From Burkholderiaceae bacterium (lineage in GTDB: Bacteria > Pseudomonadota > Gammaproteobacteria > Burkholderiales > Burkholderiaceae_C): a stretch of DNA of 64,000 nt. Under the pieces are notes generated by a model. It did no database searches and was not told where the DNA came from. It worked only from the letters and a program-made list of their open reading frames with translations. This document shows positions 52,129-60,665 of the stretch, one piece after another; within the stretch, counting starts at the first letter, position 1, and every line of letters starts with the position of its first letter. Made by a program: the position numbers and the translations under genes. The stretch spans positions 248,001 to 312,000 of the forward strand of contig JACKLJ010000001.1 of NCBI GenBank assembly GCA_024235955.1, in the 5' to 3' direction.

Positions 52129-53034
52129 ATGACCCAACCTGCCCGAGCCCTCAGCGGCGCTGCCTTTGCCACGCTGCTGCTCATCGCCTTGCTGATGGGC
52201 TCCAACCACGTGGCGGCGCGCATGGCGTTCAACCACGGCGTCAGCGTGCCGACGGCGGTGACGGTGCGCAGCGCGGTCACGGCGCTGGTGGTGGGCGCGC
52301 TGCTGCTGGCGCAGCACGTGCCGCTGGCGCTCACCCAGCGCCAGCGCAAGGTGCTGCCGGCCATCGGCGTGCTGATTGCGGTGCAGAGCCTGTGCCTGTA
52401 TTCGGCCGTGGCGCGGCTGCCGGTGGCGCTGGCGCTGCTGGTGTTCAACAGCTTCCCGCTCACCACGGCGCTGTGGGCGCGCGTGCTCTACCAGCACCGG
52501 CCGGAGCGCGCGCTGCTGGTGGCCATGCCGGTGATCCTGTTCGGCCTGGCGCTGGCGCTGGACGTGCTGGGCGCCGCCTCCGGCCTGGGCGCGGCAGGGC
52601 AGTGGCAGAAGATCGGCGTGGGCGTGGCCTTTGCGCTGGGGGCGTCCATCACCTTCGGGCTGGCGCTGGTGCTCACCCAGCACGAGGCCGGCGGCCTGGA
52701 CGGCCGCCTGCGCACCTTCGGCACCATGGCCATGGTGGCGCTGCTGGCCGCCGGCGGCGCGCTGGCCACGGGAGGCTTCGCCTGGCCTGACGCCCCGGTC
52801 GGCTGGTGGGGCCTGGCCCTGCTCACGCTGCTGTACGGCACCGGCATCACCATCCTGTTCACCGTGCTGCCGCGCCTGGGCGTGGTCGGCAACTCGGCCA
52901 TCATGAACGTGGAGCCCGTGTTCGCCCTGATCCTTGCCTGGCTGGTGCTCGGCCAAGCCATCGCGCCGGTGCAAGTGGTCGGCGCGCTGCTGGTCGTGAG
53001 CGCGGTGGTGGGGCTCGGGTTAAGGAAAAGGTGA
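52129..53034 (+). CDS. EamA-family (drug/metabolite transporter) permease
   Basis: This 301-residue inner-membrane protein is predicted to have 10 helices arranged as two EamA repeats. Landmarks are LLMGSNHVAARMAFNHGVSVPTAV in the first and YGTGITILFTVLPRLGVVGNSAIMNVEPVFALILAWLVLGQ in the second. EamA proteins export amino acids, purines or other metabolites; the substrate is unknown. It follows repeat copy B and closes the aromatic cluster before a large repeat region. Confidence 0.9.
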   Translation: MTQPARALSGAAFATLLLIALLMGSNHVAARMAFNHGVSVPTAVTVRSAVTALVVGALLLAQHVPLALTQRQRKVLPAIGVLIAVQSLCLYSAVARLPVALALLVFNSFPLTTALWARVLYQHRPERALLVAMPVILFGLALALDVLGAASGLGAAGQWQKIGVGVAFALGASITFGLALVLTQHEAGGLDGRLRTFGTMAMVALLAAGGALATGGFAWPDAPVGWWGLALLTLLYGTGITILFTVLPRLGVVGNSAIMNVEPVFALILAWLVLGQAIAPVQVVGALLVVSAVVGLGLRKR

Positions 53035-53049
53035 CTCCCCGTGAGAGAT

Positions 53050-53617
53050 GACACCCCCCTGAGTCGCTGACGCGTCTTCCCCCAGTCCAGGCACACCCCC
53101 AGGCTCCACAGCTTTCGGCTTGTTCCGCCACCCGGGATCGGGACACCCCCCTGAGTCGCCTTCGGCGCCTTCCCCCCTCTGCTACGCGAGGGGGGACACC
53201 GCCAGTGGCCGGTACAAGCCCGGCCACGGCGGTTGCTGGCATGGCCTGCTCCGCGGCCATCGGGGGGGTGCCAGAACGAGCCGAGCGGCCTTCGCAGAGT
53301 TCGGGGGCCGAGCGAAGCGATGGCCCGTGTTCTCTCTCGTCCCCTCTGGCCGTGCCGAGAAGCGCAGGGCGTGGGGCGGGCATGGGCTGCGCAGCAAGAC
53401 CATGCTTCGTGCTCTGACTCGCTGCGGCTGTCCGAGCGGAGCGCCACAGGCGCGCAGCGAGTTCCGCAGCGCCGCCCCATGCCCGAGCATCGCAGGCTGC
53501 CCGCAGCGAAGCGCAGGGACACGGCCAGTGGGGTCGCCTTTTCTTTGCCTACTTTCTTTTGGCGAAGCAAAAGAAAGTAGGTGCGCCGCCGGGCGCACAT
53601 CCCGGCCTGCGGCGCCA
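53050..53617 (+). repeat. long hairpin-bearing dispersed repeat, copy R3 (with doubled head)
   Basis: The head GACACCCCCCTGAGTCGCTGACGCG at 53050 is identical to the end of xthA at 13494. A second head begins at 53142 and runs on into a full copy of R1, to the 14-bp hairpin at 53548-53581. The stem at 53200-53232 equals that of R1. This region makes up most of the 868-bp gap between the EamA gene and the SEC-C gene; no gene is recognised. Confidence 0.85.
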
Positions 53618-53662
53618 CCATCGGACATGACGGAGGGAGAGACAACAACGCTCAGCGCAAGG

Positions 53663-53710
53663 CTTCGACAAGCCTGCCCTGAGCCTGCTGAAGGGCTCAG
53701 CCCGAAAGGC
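53663..53710. repeat. TTCGACA...GGCTCAGCCCG dispersed palindromic repeat
   Basis: CTTCGACAAGCCTGCCCTGAGCC and, after CTGCTGAA, GGGCTCAGCCCGAA form an imperfect palindrome. A shorter version is at 24096-24117. Sequences like this are widespread in proteobacterial intergenic DNA. Confidence 0.65.
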
Positions 53711-53733
53711 GGATGTTGCAGGTACGACAGGGA

Positions 53734-53800
53734 AATTTGAATCAAATCAGCCTCCAGCCCAGGAACAGCGGGTGCAAGCAGCTATGAATTCAATAGCTCT
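53734..53800 (-). repeat. short dispersed imperfect palindrome, copy 13
   Basis: CAGCCTCCAGCCC, AGGAACAGCGGGTGCAAGCAGCTATGAATT with A/T-rich arms. It lies about 100 bp upstream of the SEC-C protein gene; nothing else is seen in the last part of this gap. Confidence 0.9.
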
Positions 53801-53902
53801 TGCCAAGCCAGGACGCCAACGTATTGTCGACGGAGTGCACCTTGAGGGCAGGCTCCAGCCTGGGCGCTACCATCCCCGCCAAGCCTCCACCCTGATCGCC
53901 CC

Positions 53903-54700
53903 ATGACCGACGCCGACACTCCCACCCCCTCCGCCGCCGAAGAAGCCGCCAACGCCACGCTCGACACCCTGGAAGACGTGCTCGACGAGCTGCGCGAGCG
54001 CGACGTCGACACGCCGCAATGGGAGTTCTTCGAAGGCCTGCTGACCGCGCTGCTGTGCACCCGCCGCGCCGTGGGCGAGGACGAATGGCTGCCCGCGGTG
54101 TTCGGTCGTCCGGCCGACGAGGTGTTCGCCAGCCCAGGCCAGCGCACGCGCTGGCAGATGGGTTGGCTGGCGCGCGAGGCGCAGCTGCGCGCCGCGCTGG
54201 AGGCGCCGGTGGAGGTGCTGGACGACGAGCGCGCGCTCAACCCCGCGGTGACCGACTGGCGCGGCCTGCTCGCCAGCCTGCCCGAGGCCGACCGCGCCGA
54301 CGCCACCGCCGGCCAGGACGGCCCGCCGCCCGCGCTGGCGCAGGTGTGGGCGCAGGGCTTCCTGTTCGCGGTGGACCGCTGGGCCGACGACTGGGCGCCG
54401 CCGCGCGACAAGGAGATCGCCGCCTCGATGGCCGACGCGCTGGACTGCGTGGAGGACCTGCTGGCCGACGACACCGGCACGCCGGCCCTGAACCTGTACG
54501 ACCCGGACGGCCCGCCCAGCACCAGCGAGGCGCGCTTCGAGGCCTGGGGCGAGGCGCTGTGGGCAGTCTACGACCTCTACGCCATCGCCCGCAGCCTGGG
54601 CCCGCGCACGGGGCCGGTGCGCCACGAGGCCAAGGTGGGCCGCAACGACCCGTGCCCGTGCGGCAGCGGCAAGAAATTCAAGAAGTGCCATGGCGCATAG
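53903..54700 (+). CDS. UPF0149/YecA-like protein with C-terminal SEC-C zinc motif
   Basis: This 265-residue protein has an N-terminal UPF0149-like helical domain (LRERDVDTPQWEFFEGLLTALLCTRRAV) and a C-terminal SEC-C motif (GRNDPCPCGSGKKFKKCHG), the metal-binding tail also found in SecA. In E. coli, YecA carries the same motif and associates with SecA and ribosomes. The present protein may have a similar role in export or translation, but that is inference. It is preceded by repeats and followed by another repeat-rich gap. Confidence 0.85.
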   Translation: MTDADTPTPSAAEEAANATLDTLEDVLDELRERDVDTPQWEFFEGLLTALLCTRRAVGEDEWLPAVFGRPADEVFASPGQRTRWQMGWLAREAQLRAALEAPVEVLDDERALNPAVTDWRGLLASLPEADRADATAGQDGPPPALAQVWAQGFLFAVDRWADDWAPPRDKEIAASMADALDCVEDLLADDTGTPALNLYDPDGPPSTSEARFEAWGEALWAVYDLYAIARSLGPRTGPVRHEAKVGRNDPCPCGSGKKFKKCHGA

Positions 54701-54705
54701 GTCCA

Positions 54706-54790
54706 CCCCCGGGCTCCACGGGCTTCGCCAAGTTTGGACGCCCCCTCAGGCGGTCACTGGGTTGGCCTGCTCCGCGGCCTTTTGAACCGA
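54706..54790 (+). repeat. fragment of the long hairpin-repeat family
   Basis: It contains CCACCCCCGGGCTCCACGGGC, CCCCCTCAGGCGGTCACTGGG and GGCCTGCTCCGCGGCCTTTTGA. The last motif recurs at 13596, 46697 and 53240 in the longer copies. It fills the first half of the 170-bp gap after the SEC-C gene. Confidence 0.65.
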
Positions 54791-54814
54791 TGACGAGCTT
54801 GCTTCCATCAATCG

Positions 54815-54870
54815 ATAAGCTATAGTGTTGATAGCTGGCTGCGCTTGCTGTTCAAGCGCCAGGGGTTGAT
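54815..54870 (+). repeat. short dispersed imperfect palindrome, copy 14
   Basis: GTTGATAGCTGGCTGCGCTTGC, TGTTCAAGCGCCAGGGG and a T-rich arm. The core is diverged, but both arms changed together (GCGCTTG / CAAGCGC), keeping the pairing. It ends at the start codon of the next gene and supplies its AGGGG ribosome-binding site. Confidence 0.78.
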
Positions 54871-56118
54871 TTGGTTCTGAACTACGTCTGGCTGGGGTTC
54901 TTCGTCAGCGCCTTCGTGGCGGCGCTGGTGCAGACGCTGCTGGGTGATTTCTCGGTCTTTCCGCGGCTGATGACGGCGCTGTTCGACGCCGCCAGGACCG
55001 GCTTCGACATCGCCCTCGGGCTCACCGGCGTGATGGCGCTGTGGCTGGGCTTCATGAAGATCGGCGAGCGCGCCGGCATGATCGACGCCTTCGCGCGCGC
55101 GGTGAACCCGCTGATGCGCCACCTGTTCCCCGGCGTGCCGGCCGGGCACCCGGCGCAGGGCGCGATGACCATGAACATCAGCGCCAACCTGCTCGGGCTG
55201 GACAACGCCGCCACGCCGCTGGGGCTGAAGGCGATGCAGGAGCTGCAGTCGCTCAACCGCGAGCCCGACACCGCCACCAACGCACAGATCATGTTCCTGG
55301 TGCTCAACACCGCGGGGCTGACGCTGATCCCCACCTCGGTCATCGCCATCCGCCAGACCATGGCCGTCAAGCAGGGGCTGGTCGGCTTCAACGCGGCCGA
55401 CATCTTTCTGCCCACGCTGCTGGTCACGGCCATCACGCTGGTGTGCGCGCTGGTCTCGGTGGCGCTGATCCAGCGCATCCCGCTGCTGCGCGCCGGCCTG
55501 CTGGTGCCGCTGGGCATGCTGGCGGCCGGTGCTGGCGCGCTGACCTGGTGGCTGGGCGGCCTGCCGGCCGAGGACGCGGCGCGCTGGATGGGCCTGATCG
55601 GCAGCGGCGCCATCCTGACGGTGGTGATGGCCTTCCTGGTGGCCGGCGCGCTGCGCCGCGTGAACGTGTACGACGCCTTCGTCGACGGCGCCAAGGAGGG
55701 TTTTGGCGTGGCCGTGGGCATCATCCCCTACCTGGTGGCGATGCTGGTGGCCATCGCCGTGTTCCGCGCCGCCGGGTTGATGGACGTGCTGATGGGCGCC
55801 ATCGCCTGGGCGGTCGGCGCACTTGGCCTACCGACCGACTTCCTGCCAGCCGTGCCGGTGGGGCTGATGAAGGTGCTGTCGGGTTCTGGCGCGCGCGGGC
55901 TGATGGTGGACGTGATGCAGACCTACGGCGTCAACTCCTTTGCCGGCAAGCTGGCCGCCATCATCCAGGGCTCGACCGAGACCACGTTCTACGTGCTGGC
56001 CGTGTACTTCGGCAGCGTGGGCGTCAAGCACACCCGCCACGCGCTGCCCTGCGCGGTGCTGGCCGACGCCGTGGGGCTGGTGGTGGCCGTCGGCGTGGCA
56101 TACGCGTTTTTTCACTGA
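54871..56118 (+). CDS. SpmA/SpmB-like nucleoside-recognition (Gate) domain membrane protein
   Basis: This 415-residue polytopic protein has two related halves that match spore maturation proteins SpmA (NISANLLGLDNAATPLGLKAMQEL) and SpmB (PVGLMKVLSGSGARGLMVDVMQTYGVNSFAGKLAAIIQGSTETTFYVLAVYFGSVGV), fused in one chain. Non-sporulating bacteria commonly carry such fusions; the function is unknown but transport of a small molecule is likely. The start appears to be TTG at 54871, six bases after AGGGG. Confidence 0.86.
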   Translation: MVLNYVWLGFFVSAFVAALVQTLLGDFSVFPRLMTALFDAARTGFDIALGLTGVMALWLGFMKIGERAGMIDAFARAVNPLMRHLFPGVPAGHPAQGAMTMNISANLLGLDNAATPLGLKAMQELQSLNREPDTATNAQIMFLVLNTAGLTLIPTSVIAIRQTMAVKQGLVGFNAADIFLPTLLVTAITLVCALVSVALIQRIPLLRAGLLVPLGMLAAGAGALTWWLGGLPAEDAARWMGLIGSGAILTVVMAFLVAGALRRVNVYDAFVDGAKEGFGVAVGIIPYLVAMLVAIAVFRAAGLMDVLMGAIAWAVGALGLPTDFLPAVPVGLMKVLSGSGARGLMVDVMQTYGVNSFAGKLAAIIQGSTETTFYVLAVYFGSVGVKHTRHALPCAVLADAVGLVVAVGVAYAFFH

Positions 56119-56213
56119 GCCTGGGCAGGCTGGGTGTCCCGGTCCGCCGGTGATCGTTTCCGCCCGGGGTGATCGATGGCTGGCGCTAAGATGGTCGGAA
56201 AGCGAGGTGTTGC

Positions 56214-56714
56214 ATGTCGCAAGAGCCAACCAGGGTGTACCGGTGGTCGCCGTATCCGGTGGACCGCTACTGCTACCCCGGATCTGCCAACCACTGGCTG
56301 GCAGAGGTCGGGCCCGAGGCCTGGAACCTGGCTTGGCTGGCGCTGCCGAACCCGGAGTTCGAGCCGGCCCCATCGGGGTTCAAGACCGCGCTGCGGCAAA
56401 GCCTCTCGCGGCGGGCTGAAGTGACCGTCGCCGGCGGGGTGGTTCGGCGCATCTCGCTGAGGCAGATGGTGCGCGGTGAAGCCCTGGGATGCGCGGTGCT
56501 GGCGGGCTACGCAAGATGGCCCGACGAGCCTAGGGTCATGACCATGGTCCCTGACTGGCGGACGCAATGGCGGGAGCGCGCCCAGTTCGCACGGGGCCAT
56601 CACCCGGACAGGTTGAACCGGATGATTGACGATCCGGCCAGGCACCTCGAGGCGGCGCGGATTCTGCTGACCGGCTACGGCTGGGCGACAAGGTTCGAGG
56701 GCAGCAGCCCTTAG
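56214..56714 (+). CDS. hypothetical protein (166 aa)
   Basis: I do not recognise this family. The protein is soluble, rich in Trp and Arg, and begins MSQEPTRVYRWSPYPVDRYCYPG. It has a central VTVAGGVVRRISLRQMVRGEALGCAVLAGYARWPDEPRVMTM and a basic C terminus. AGGTG precedes the ATG weakly. It lies between a plus-strand membrane-protein gene and the convergent rsmI, 12 bp from the rsmI stop. A real gene is likely because the frame is long, has no competing frame and shows ordinary composition. Confidence 0.6.
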   Translation: MSQEPTRVYRWSPYPVDRYCYPGSANHWLAEVGPEAWNLAWLALPNPEFEPAPSGFKTALRQSLSRRAEVTVAGGVVRRISLRQMVRGEALGCAVLAGYARWPDEPRVMTMVPDWRTQWRERAQFARGHHPDRLNRMIDDPARHLEAARILLTGYGWATRFEGSSP

Positions 56715-56726
56715 GGCGCTGCCCGG

Positions 56727-57677
56727 TCAGTCTTTCGGGGCGGCATTGTCGGCCTTCAGGCCAAGCGCTCGCTCGTAAAGCGCATTGCGCGGCGCGCCGG
56801 TCAGCTCGGTGGCCAGTTTCACGGCCTGTTTGAGCGGCAGTTCGGCCAGCAGGGTGAGCAGCACGCGGTCATGCTCGTCAGCGTTCTGCACCGCGGCCGC
56901 AGCCGGGTGCAGCACCAGGGCGAATTCACCACGCAGGCGTTGCGGGTCGGCCGCCAGCCACGTTGCCAGCCCGGCGCAGGGCAGGGTGGCGACCTGCTCG
57001 AACTGCTTGGTCAGCTCGCGCGCCAGGGTCACCGGGCGTTCGCCCAGCGGGGCCAGCGCCCCGGCCAGTGCCGCCATGCGGTGGGGGGCCTCCAGCAGCA
57101 CCACGGCGCGCGGCTCGGCGGCCAGGCGCTGCACGGCGGTGGCGCGTTCGCCGCTTTTCGCCGGCAGGAAGCCCGCGAACACGAAACCGGTGGCATCGCT
57201 GCCTGCCACGGCGCCCGCCACACTGAGTGCCGCCGTCACGCTGCTGGCGCCGGGCAGCGGGCTGGCGGCCAGGCCGGCGGCGCGCACGGCGGCCACCAGG
57301 CGGGCCCCGGGGTCGCTCACGGCAGGCGTGCCGGCGTCGCTGACGTAGGCCACGCGCTGGCCCTGGCGCAGGCGCTCGAGCACGGCCTGCGCAGCCTCGG
57401 CCTCGTTGTGTTCGTGGAGCGGCAGCAGTGGCTTGCCGTCGATGCCGTAGGCGCGCAGCAGCTGCTGGGTGTGGCGTGTGTCTTCGCAGGCGATGGCGTC
57501 GGCCAGTTGCAGCACGTGCAGTGCGCGCAGGCTGACGTCGGCCAGGTTGCCTATGGGCGTGGCCACCATGTACAGCGTGCCGGCCGGATAATGCTGCGGC
57601 CCGGCCGCCGCGCGCGCCGCGGCCAGCGCCGGGCCAAAGTCGGGGCGGGCCAGCGGGGAGCTGTCGGCGTGGGTCAT
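56727..57677 (-). CDS. rsmI: 16S rRNA (cytidine(1402)-2'-O)-methyltransferase
   Basis: RsmI methylates the 2'-O of C1402 in the ribosomal P site. The 316-residue protein is of the tetrapyrrole-methylase fold. It begins AGTLYMVATPIGNLADVSLRAL, then AIACEDTRHTQQLL and VAYVSDAGTPAVSDPGARLV, which bind SAM, and ends in the helical region ELPLKQAVKLATELTGAPRNALYERAL. It is divergent from yraN, an arrangement seen in many proteobacteria (rsmI/yraL beside yraN-diaA-yraP). Confidence 0.95.
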   Translation of the reverse strand: MTHADSSPLARPDFGPALAAARAAAGPQHYPAGTLYMVATPIGNLADVSLRALHVLQLADAIACEDTRHTQQLLRAYGIDGKPLLPLHEHNEAEAAQAVLERLRQGQRVAYVSDAGTPAVSDPGARLVAAVRAAGLAASPLPGASSVTAALSVAGAVAGSDATGFVFAGFLPAKSGERATAVQRLAAEPRAVVLLEAPHRMAALAGALAPLGERPVTLARELTKQFEQVATLPCAGLATWLAADPQRLRGEFALVLHPAAAAVQNADEHDRVLLTLLAELPLKQAVKLATELTGAPRNALYERALGLKADNAAPKD

Positions 57678-57718
57678 CGGGAACAGGGCTCTGTTTGGGC
57701 AGGAAGGGCGGTCAGGGG

Positions 57719-58105
57719 ATGCTATCGAACTGGAAGCTGCCGGGACGGCCGACCACGCGGCAGGCCGGTGCCTCGGCCGAAGACCAGGCGCTGGCGCACC
57801 TGCTGAAGGCCGGGCTGATGCTTGTGGAACGCAATTATCGGACGCCGGGGCGCGGCGGCGGCGAGATCGACCTGATCCTGCGCGAGCCCGGTGGCACGCT
57901 GGTCTTCGTGGAAGTGCGTGCCCGCCAACGCACCAGCCACGGCGGCGCGGCGGCCAGCGTGGGGGCCGTCAAGCAGCGCCGCATCGTGCTGGCGGCGCGC
58001 CACTACCTGGGGCGGCTGCGGGCGCCACCGCCCTGCCGGTTCGACGTGGTGGCGATCGATGGCGGCACCATCGACTGGATCAAGGCCGCGTTCGACGCCG
58101 GCTGA
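57719..58105 (+). CDS. yraN: YraN family (UPF0102) putative nuclease-fold protein
   Basis: This 128-residue protein has the restriction-endonuclease-like core of UPF0102: EDQALAHLLKAGLMLVERNYRTPGRGGGEIDLILREPGGTLVFVEVRAR, with the E-D-EVR catalytic-type residues. Its role is unknown. Start ATG at 57719 follows GGTCAGGGG. It is the first gene of yraN-diaA-BON lipoprotein and is divergent from rsmI with a 41-bp gap. Confidence 0.92.
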   Translation: MLSNWKLPGRPTTRQAGASAEDQALAHLLKAGLMLVERNYRTPGRGGGEIDLILREPGGTLVFVEVRARQRTSHGGAAASVGAVKQRRIVLAARHYLGRLRAPPPCRFDVVAIDGGTIDWIKAAFDAG

Positions 58106-58199
58106 TGACCCGGTAAGTGGCTGTGAAGCATGCTACAAAACCCTGAGCTTGCTCCTAAATTTGCACCATGGGGTCGCGCTTTCGGTATGATCGCGGCCT

Positions 58200-58799
58200 A
58201 TGCTCGAGCAGCGCATCCAGCAGCATTTCGTCGACAGCGCCGACCTCAAGTACCAGTGGGCTGACGCGCTGGCGCGGCCGGTGGCCGACGCTTCCCAGGC
58301 GCTGCTCACCTGCGTCACCAATGGCGGCCGGATCATGCTCTGCGGCAACGGCGCCTCGGGCGCGCTGGCCCAGTACATGGCGGCGCTGCTGGTGGGCGGG
58401 ATGGAGCGCGAGCGGCCCGAGCTGCCCGCCCTGGCGCTGGGCACCGACGTAGCCACCTTCACCGCGGCCGCCCGGCGCGGCGAGTTCGCCGACGCCTTTG
58501 CGGCGCAGCTGCGCGCGCTGGGCCAGCCGGGCGACGTGCTGGTGGTGCTGAGTTCCAACGGCCGCGCCGCCAACCTGGTGCGCGCGGCCGAGGCGGCGCA
58601 GGAGCGCGAAATGGTCGTCATCGGCCTCACCGGCGCCGGCGGCGGCGAACTGGGCCGCCTGCTGCGCGACACCGACGTGCACGTCTGCGTGCCGCACGAG
58701 CGGCCCACGCGCGTGCACGAATGCCATCAACTGGTGTTGCACGTGTTGTGCGACAACCTGGATCAGCAACTGTTGGGCGACGAGGAGATTGCCACATGA
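58200..58799 (+). CDS. diaA: SIS-domain protein, DiaA/GmhA family
   Basis: This 199-residue single SIS domain has GGRIMLCGNGASGALAQYMAALLVGG, VLSSNGRAANLVRAAEAA and VCVPHERPTRVHECHQLVLHVLCDNLDQ. It is similar to phosphoheptose isomerase GmhA and to DiaA, which stimulates DnaA at the replication origin. I prefer DiaA because the gene sits in the rsmI-yraN-diaA-yraP type cluster. The stop overlaps the next start (ATGA). Confidence 0.85.
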   Translation: MLEQRIQQHFVDSADLKYQWADALARPVADASQALLTCVTNGGRIMLCGNGASGALAQYMAALLVGGMERERPELPALALGTDVATFTAAARRGEFADAFAAQLRALGQPGDVLVVLSSNGRAANLVRAAEAAQEREMVVIGLTGAGGGELGRLLRDTDVHVCVPHERPTRVHECHQLVLHVLCDNLDQQLLGDEEIAT

Positions 58800-59590
58800 G
58801 ATTGCAGCATGCGCGCTTCGTGCGCACGGCCCTGGCCGCGGCCTTGCTGGCCGGCGGGGTATCGGCCTGTGTACCGCTGGCCCTGGTGGGCGGCGCCACG
58901 GCCACCGGCCTGGTCATCACCGACCGTCGCAGCCCCAGCACGCAACTGGCCGACCAGGGCATCGAGACGCGCGCGTCCCGGGCCGCCGGCGAGGTGCTGG
59001 GGGACCGCGGCCATGTGAACCTGACCAGCTACTTCCGCAAGGTGCTGATCACCGGCGAGGTGCCGTCCGAGCAGGACCGGCAGCGCGTGCAGGCGGCGGT
59101 GAGCGGCGTGGGCGACGTGGCCGGCGTGGTCAACGAGCTGGCCGTGGGGCCCAATTCGTCGATCACCCAGCGCGCCAACGATTCGGCCATCACGGCCAAG
59201 GTCAAGACCAACCTGCTCAACGCCAACGGGGTGCCGGCCAACAGCATCAAGGTGGTGACCGAGCGTGGCACCACGTACCTGATGGGCCGCCTGACCCAGC
59301 GCGAAACGCAGCTGGCGACCGAAGTGACGCGCACCACCGGCGGCGTGGACCGCGTGGTGCGGGTGATCGATTTCATCAGCGAGCAGGCGGCGCTGCACCC
59401 GAGCGATTCCACGGGCCAGTCGTCCGGGCCCACGCCGGTGAGCGACGCGCCGGGCAGCGGCGCCGTGGCCCCCGCCGCCACCAGCGCGCCCGCAGCCACT
59501 GGCGCGGTGACCCAGCCCGTGACCCAGCCCACCATCCAGCAGGCGCCGCAACCGATCCAGGTGCAGACGCTGCCGCCGGTCAAGAAGTAG
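58796..59590 (+). CDS. BON-domain outer-membrane lipoprotein (DolP/YraP-like)
   Basis: This 264-residue lipoprotein has a signal peptide with lipobox (LAGGVSAC, Cys at about 26) and two BON domains (about residues 50-120 and 125-200). DolP of E. coli has the same two-domain layout and maintains outer-membrane integrity. An Ala/Pro/Thr/Gln-rich tail of about 60 residues (ending PPVKK), absent from DolP, follows. It is coupled to diaA by a 4-bp overlap. Confidence 0.9.
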   Translation: MRLQHARFVRTALAAALLAGGVSACVPLALVGGATATGLVITDRRSPSTQLADQGIETRASRAAGEVLGDRGHVNLTSYFRKVLITGEVPSEQDRQRVQAAVSGVGDVAGVVNELAVGPNSSITQRANDSAITAKVKTNLLNANGVPANSIKVVTERGTTYLMGRLTQRETQLATEVTRTTGGVDRVVRVIDFISEQAALHPSDSTGQSSGPTPVSDAPGSGAVAPAATSAPAATGAVTQPVTQPTIQQAPQPIQVQTLPPVKK

Positions 59591-59707
59591 GCAGGGCTGG
59601 AGGGCGCATGTGCGCAAGGGCGCGAGGCGGCGCCCATCCGTTTCCGGCAGAGGCCCGCCACATTGAGGACGGCGGAGTGTCGGCCAAGGCTGGCGAGCCT
59701 TGCGGGC

Positions 59708-60625
59708 CTATTTCAGCCGCTTGATCAGGCTGGATGTGTCCCAGCGGTTGCCGCCCATCTGCTGCACGTCGGCGTAGAACTGATCCACCAGGGCCGTGAC
59801 CGGTAGGCGGGCGCCGTTGCGCTTGGCTTCGTCGAGCACCAGGCCAAGGTCCTTGCGCATCCAGTCGACGGCGAAGCCGAAGTCGAATTTGCCTTCGACC
59901 ATGGTCTTGCCGCGGTTGTCCATCTGCCAGCTCTGCGCCGCGCCTTTGCCGATCACATCCAGCACCTGCTGCATGTCGAGCCCGGCGCGCTGGCCGAAGG
60001 CGATGGCTTCCGACAGGCCCTGCACCAGGCCGGCAATGCAGATCTGGTTGACCATCTTGGTCAGCTGGCCGGCACCGCTGGGGCCGAGCAGCGTGAACGC
60101 GCGGGAGAACGCCATGGCCACCGGCCGCACGGCGTCGAAAGCGGCCTGCTCGCCGCCGCACATCACCGTGAGCACGCCGTTCTGCGCACCAGCCTGTCCG
60201 CCGGACACCGGCGCGTCGATGAACGCCAGGCTTCTTGTAGAAGCGATGGCACTCAGTTCCCGCGCCACATTGGCCGAGGCGGTGGTGTGGTCGATGAAGA
60301 TGGAGCCGGGCTTCATGCCAGCGAAGGCGCCATCGTCACCCAGCACCACGGAGCGCAGGTCGTCGTCGTTGCCGACGCAGCAGAACACGATGTCGGCGCC
60401 AGCCGCCGCCTGTCGTGGCGTTGCGCCATGTTGGACGCGGCCCGTGCCCGCCAGCTCGGTGCAGAACGCTTCCGATCTGGCGGCGGTCCGGTTGTAGACG
60501 CTGACGCTGTGGCCGGCCAGCGCGAGGTGGCCGGCCATGGGGTAGCCCATCACGCCCAGGCCCAGGAAGGCAACCTGGCGGGGCGTGGCGGGTTCGTAGG
60601 TCTTGGGGTGGATGCTGGTGCTCAT
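59708..60625 (-). CDS. NAD(P)-dependent oxidoreductase of the 3-hydroxyisobutyrate dehydrogenase family
   Basis: This 305-residue beta-hydroxyacid dehydrogenase has the dinucleotide motif VAFLGLGVMGYPMAGHLALAGH, substrate motif FIDAPVSGGQAGAQNGVLTVMCGG and catalytic Lys in GAGQLTKMVNQI. Substrates of the family include 3-hydroxyisobutyrate, tartronate semialdehyde and succinate semialdehyde; the specific one is not clear. I chose MSTSIHPK as start; two further ATGs lie upstream in frame. It stands alone before pilU. Confidence 0.9.
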   Translation of the reverse strand: MSTSIHPKTYEPATPRQVAFLGLGVMGYPMAGHLALAGHSVSVYNRTAARSEAFCTELAGTGRVQHGATPRQAAAGADIVFCCVGNDDDLRSVVLGDDGAFAGMKPGSIFIDHTTASANVARELSAIASTRSLAFIDAPVSGGQAGAQNGVLTVMCGGEQAAFDAVRPVAMAFSRAFTLLGPSGAGQLTKMVNQICIAGLVQGLSEAIAFGQRAGLDMQQVLDVIGKGAAQSWQMDNRGKTMVEGKFDFGFAVDWMRKDLGLVLDEAKRNGARLPVTALVDQFYADVQQMGGNRWDTSSLIKRLK

Positions 60626-60665
60626 GCCGGCCATTCTAGGCACGGCACGGGCATCCTGGCGCAGC

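Noticed and set aside
58120..58170. Possible further copy of the short palindrome near GCTACAAAACCCTGAGCTTGC
   Set aside because: Only the left arm is vaguely similar and the GGGCTGGAG arm is missing.
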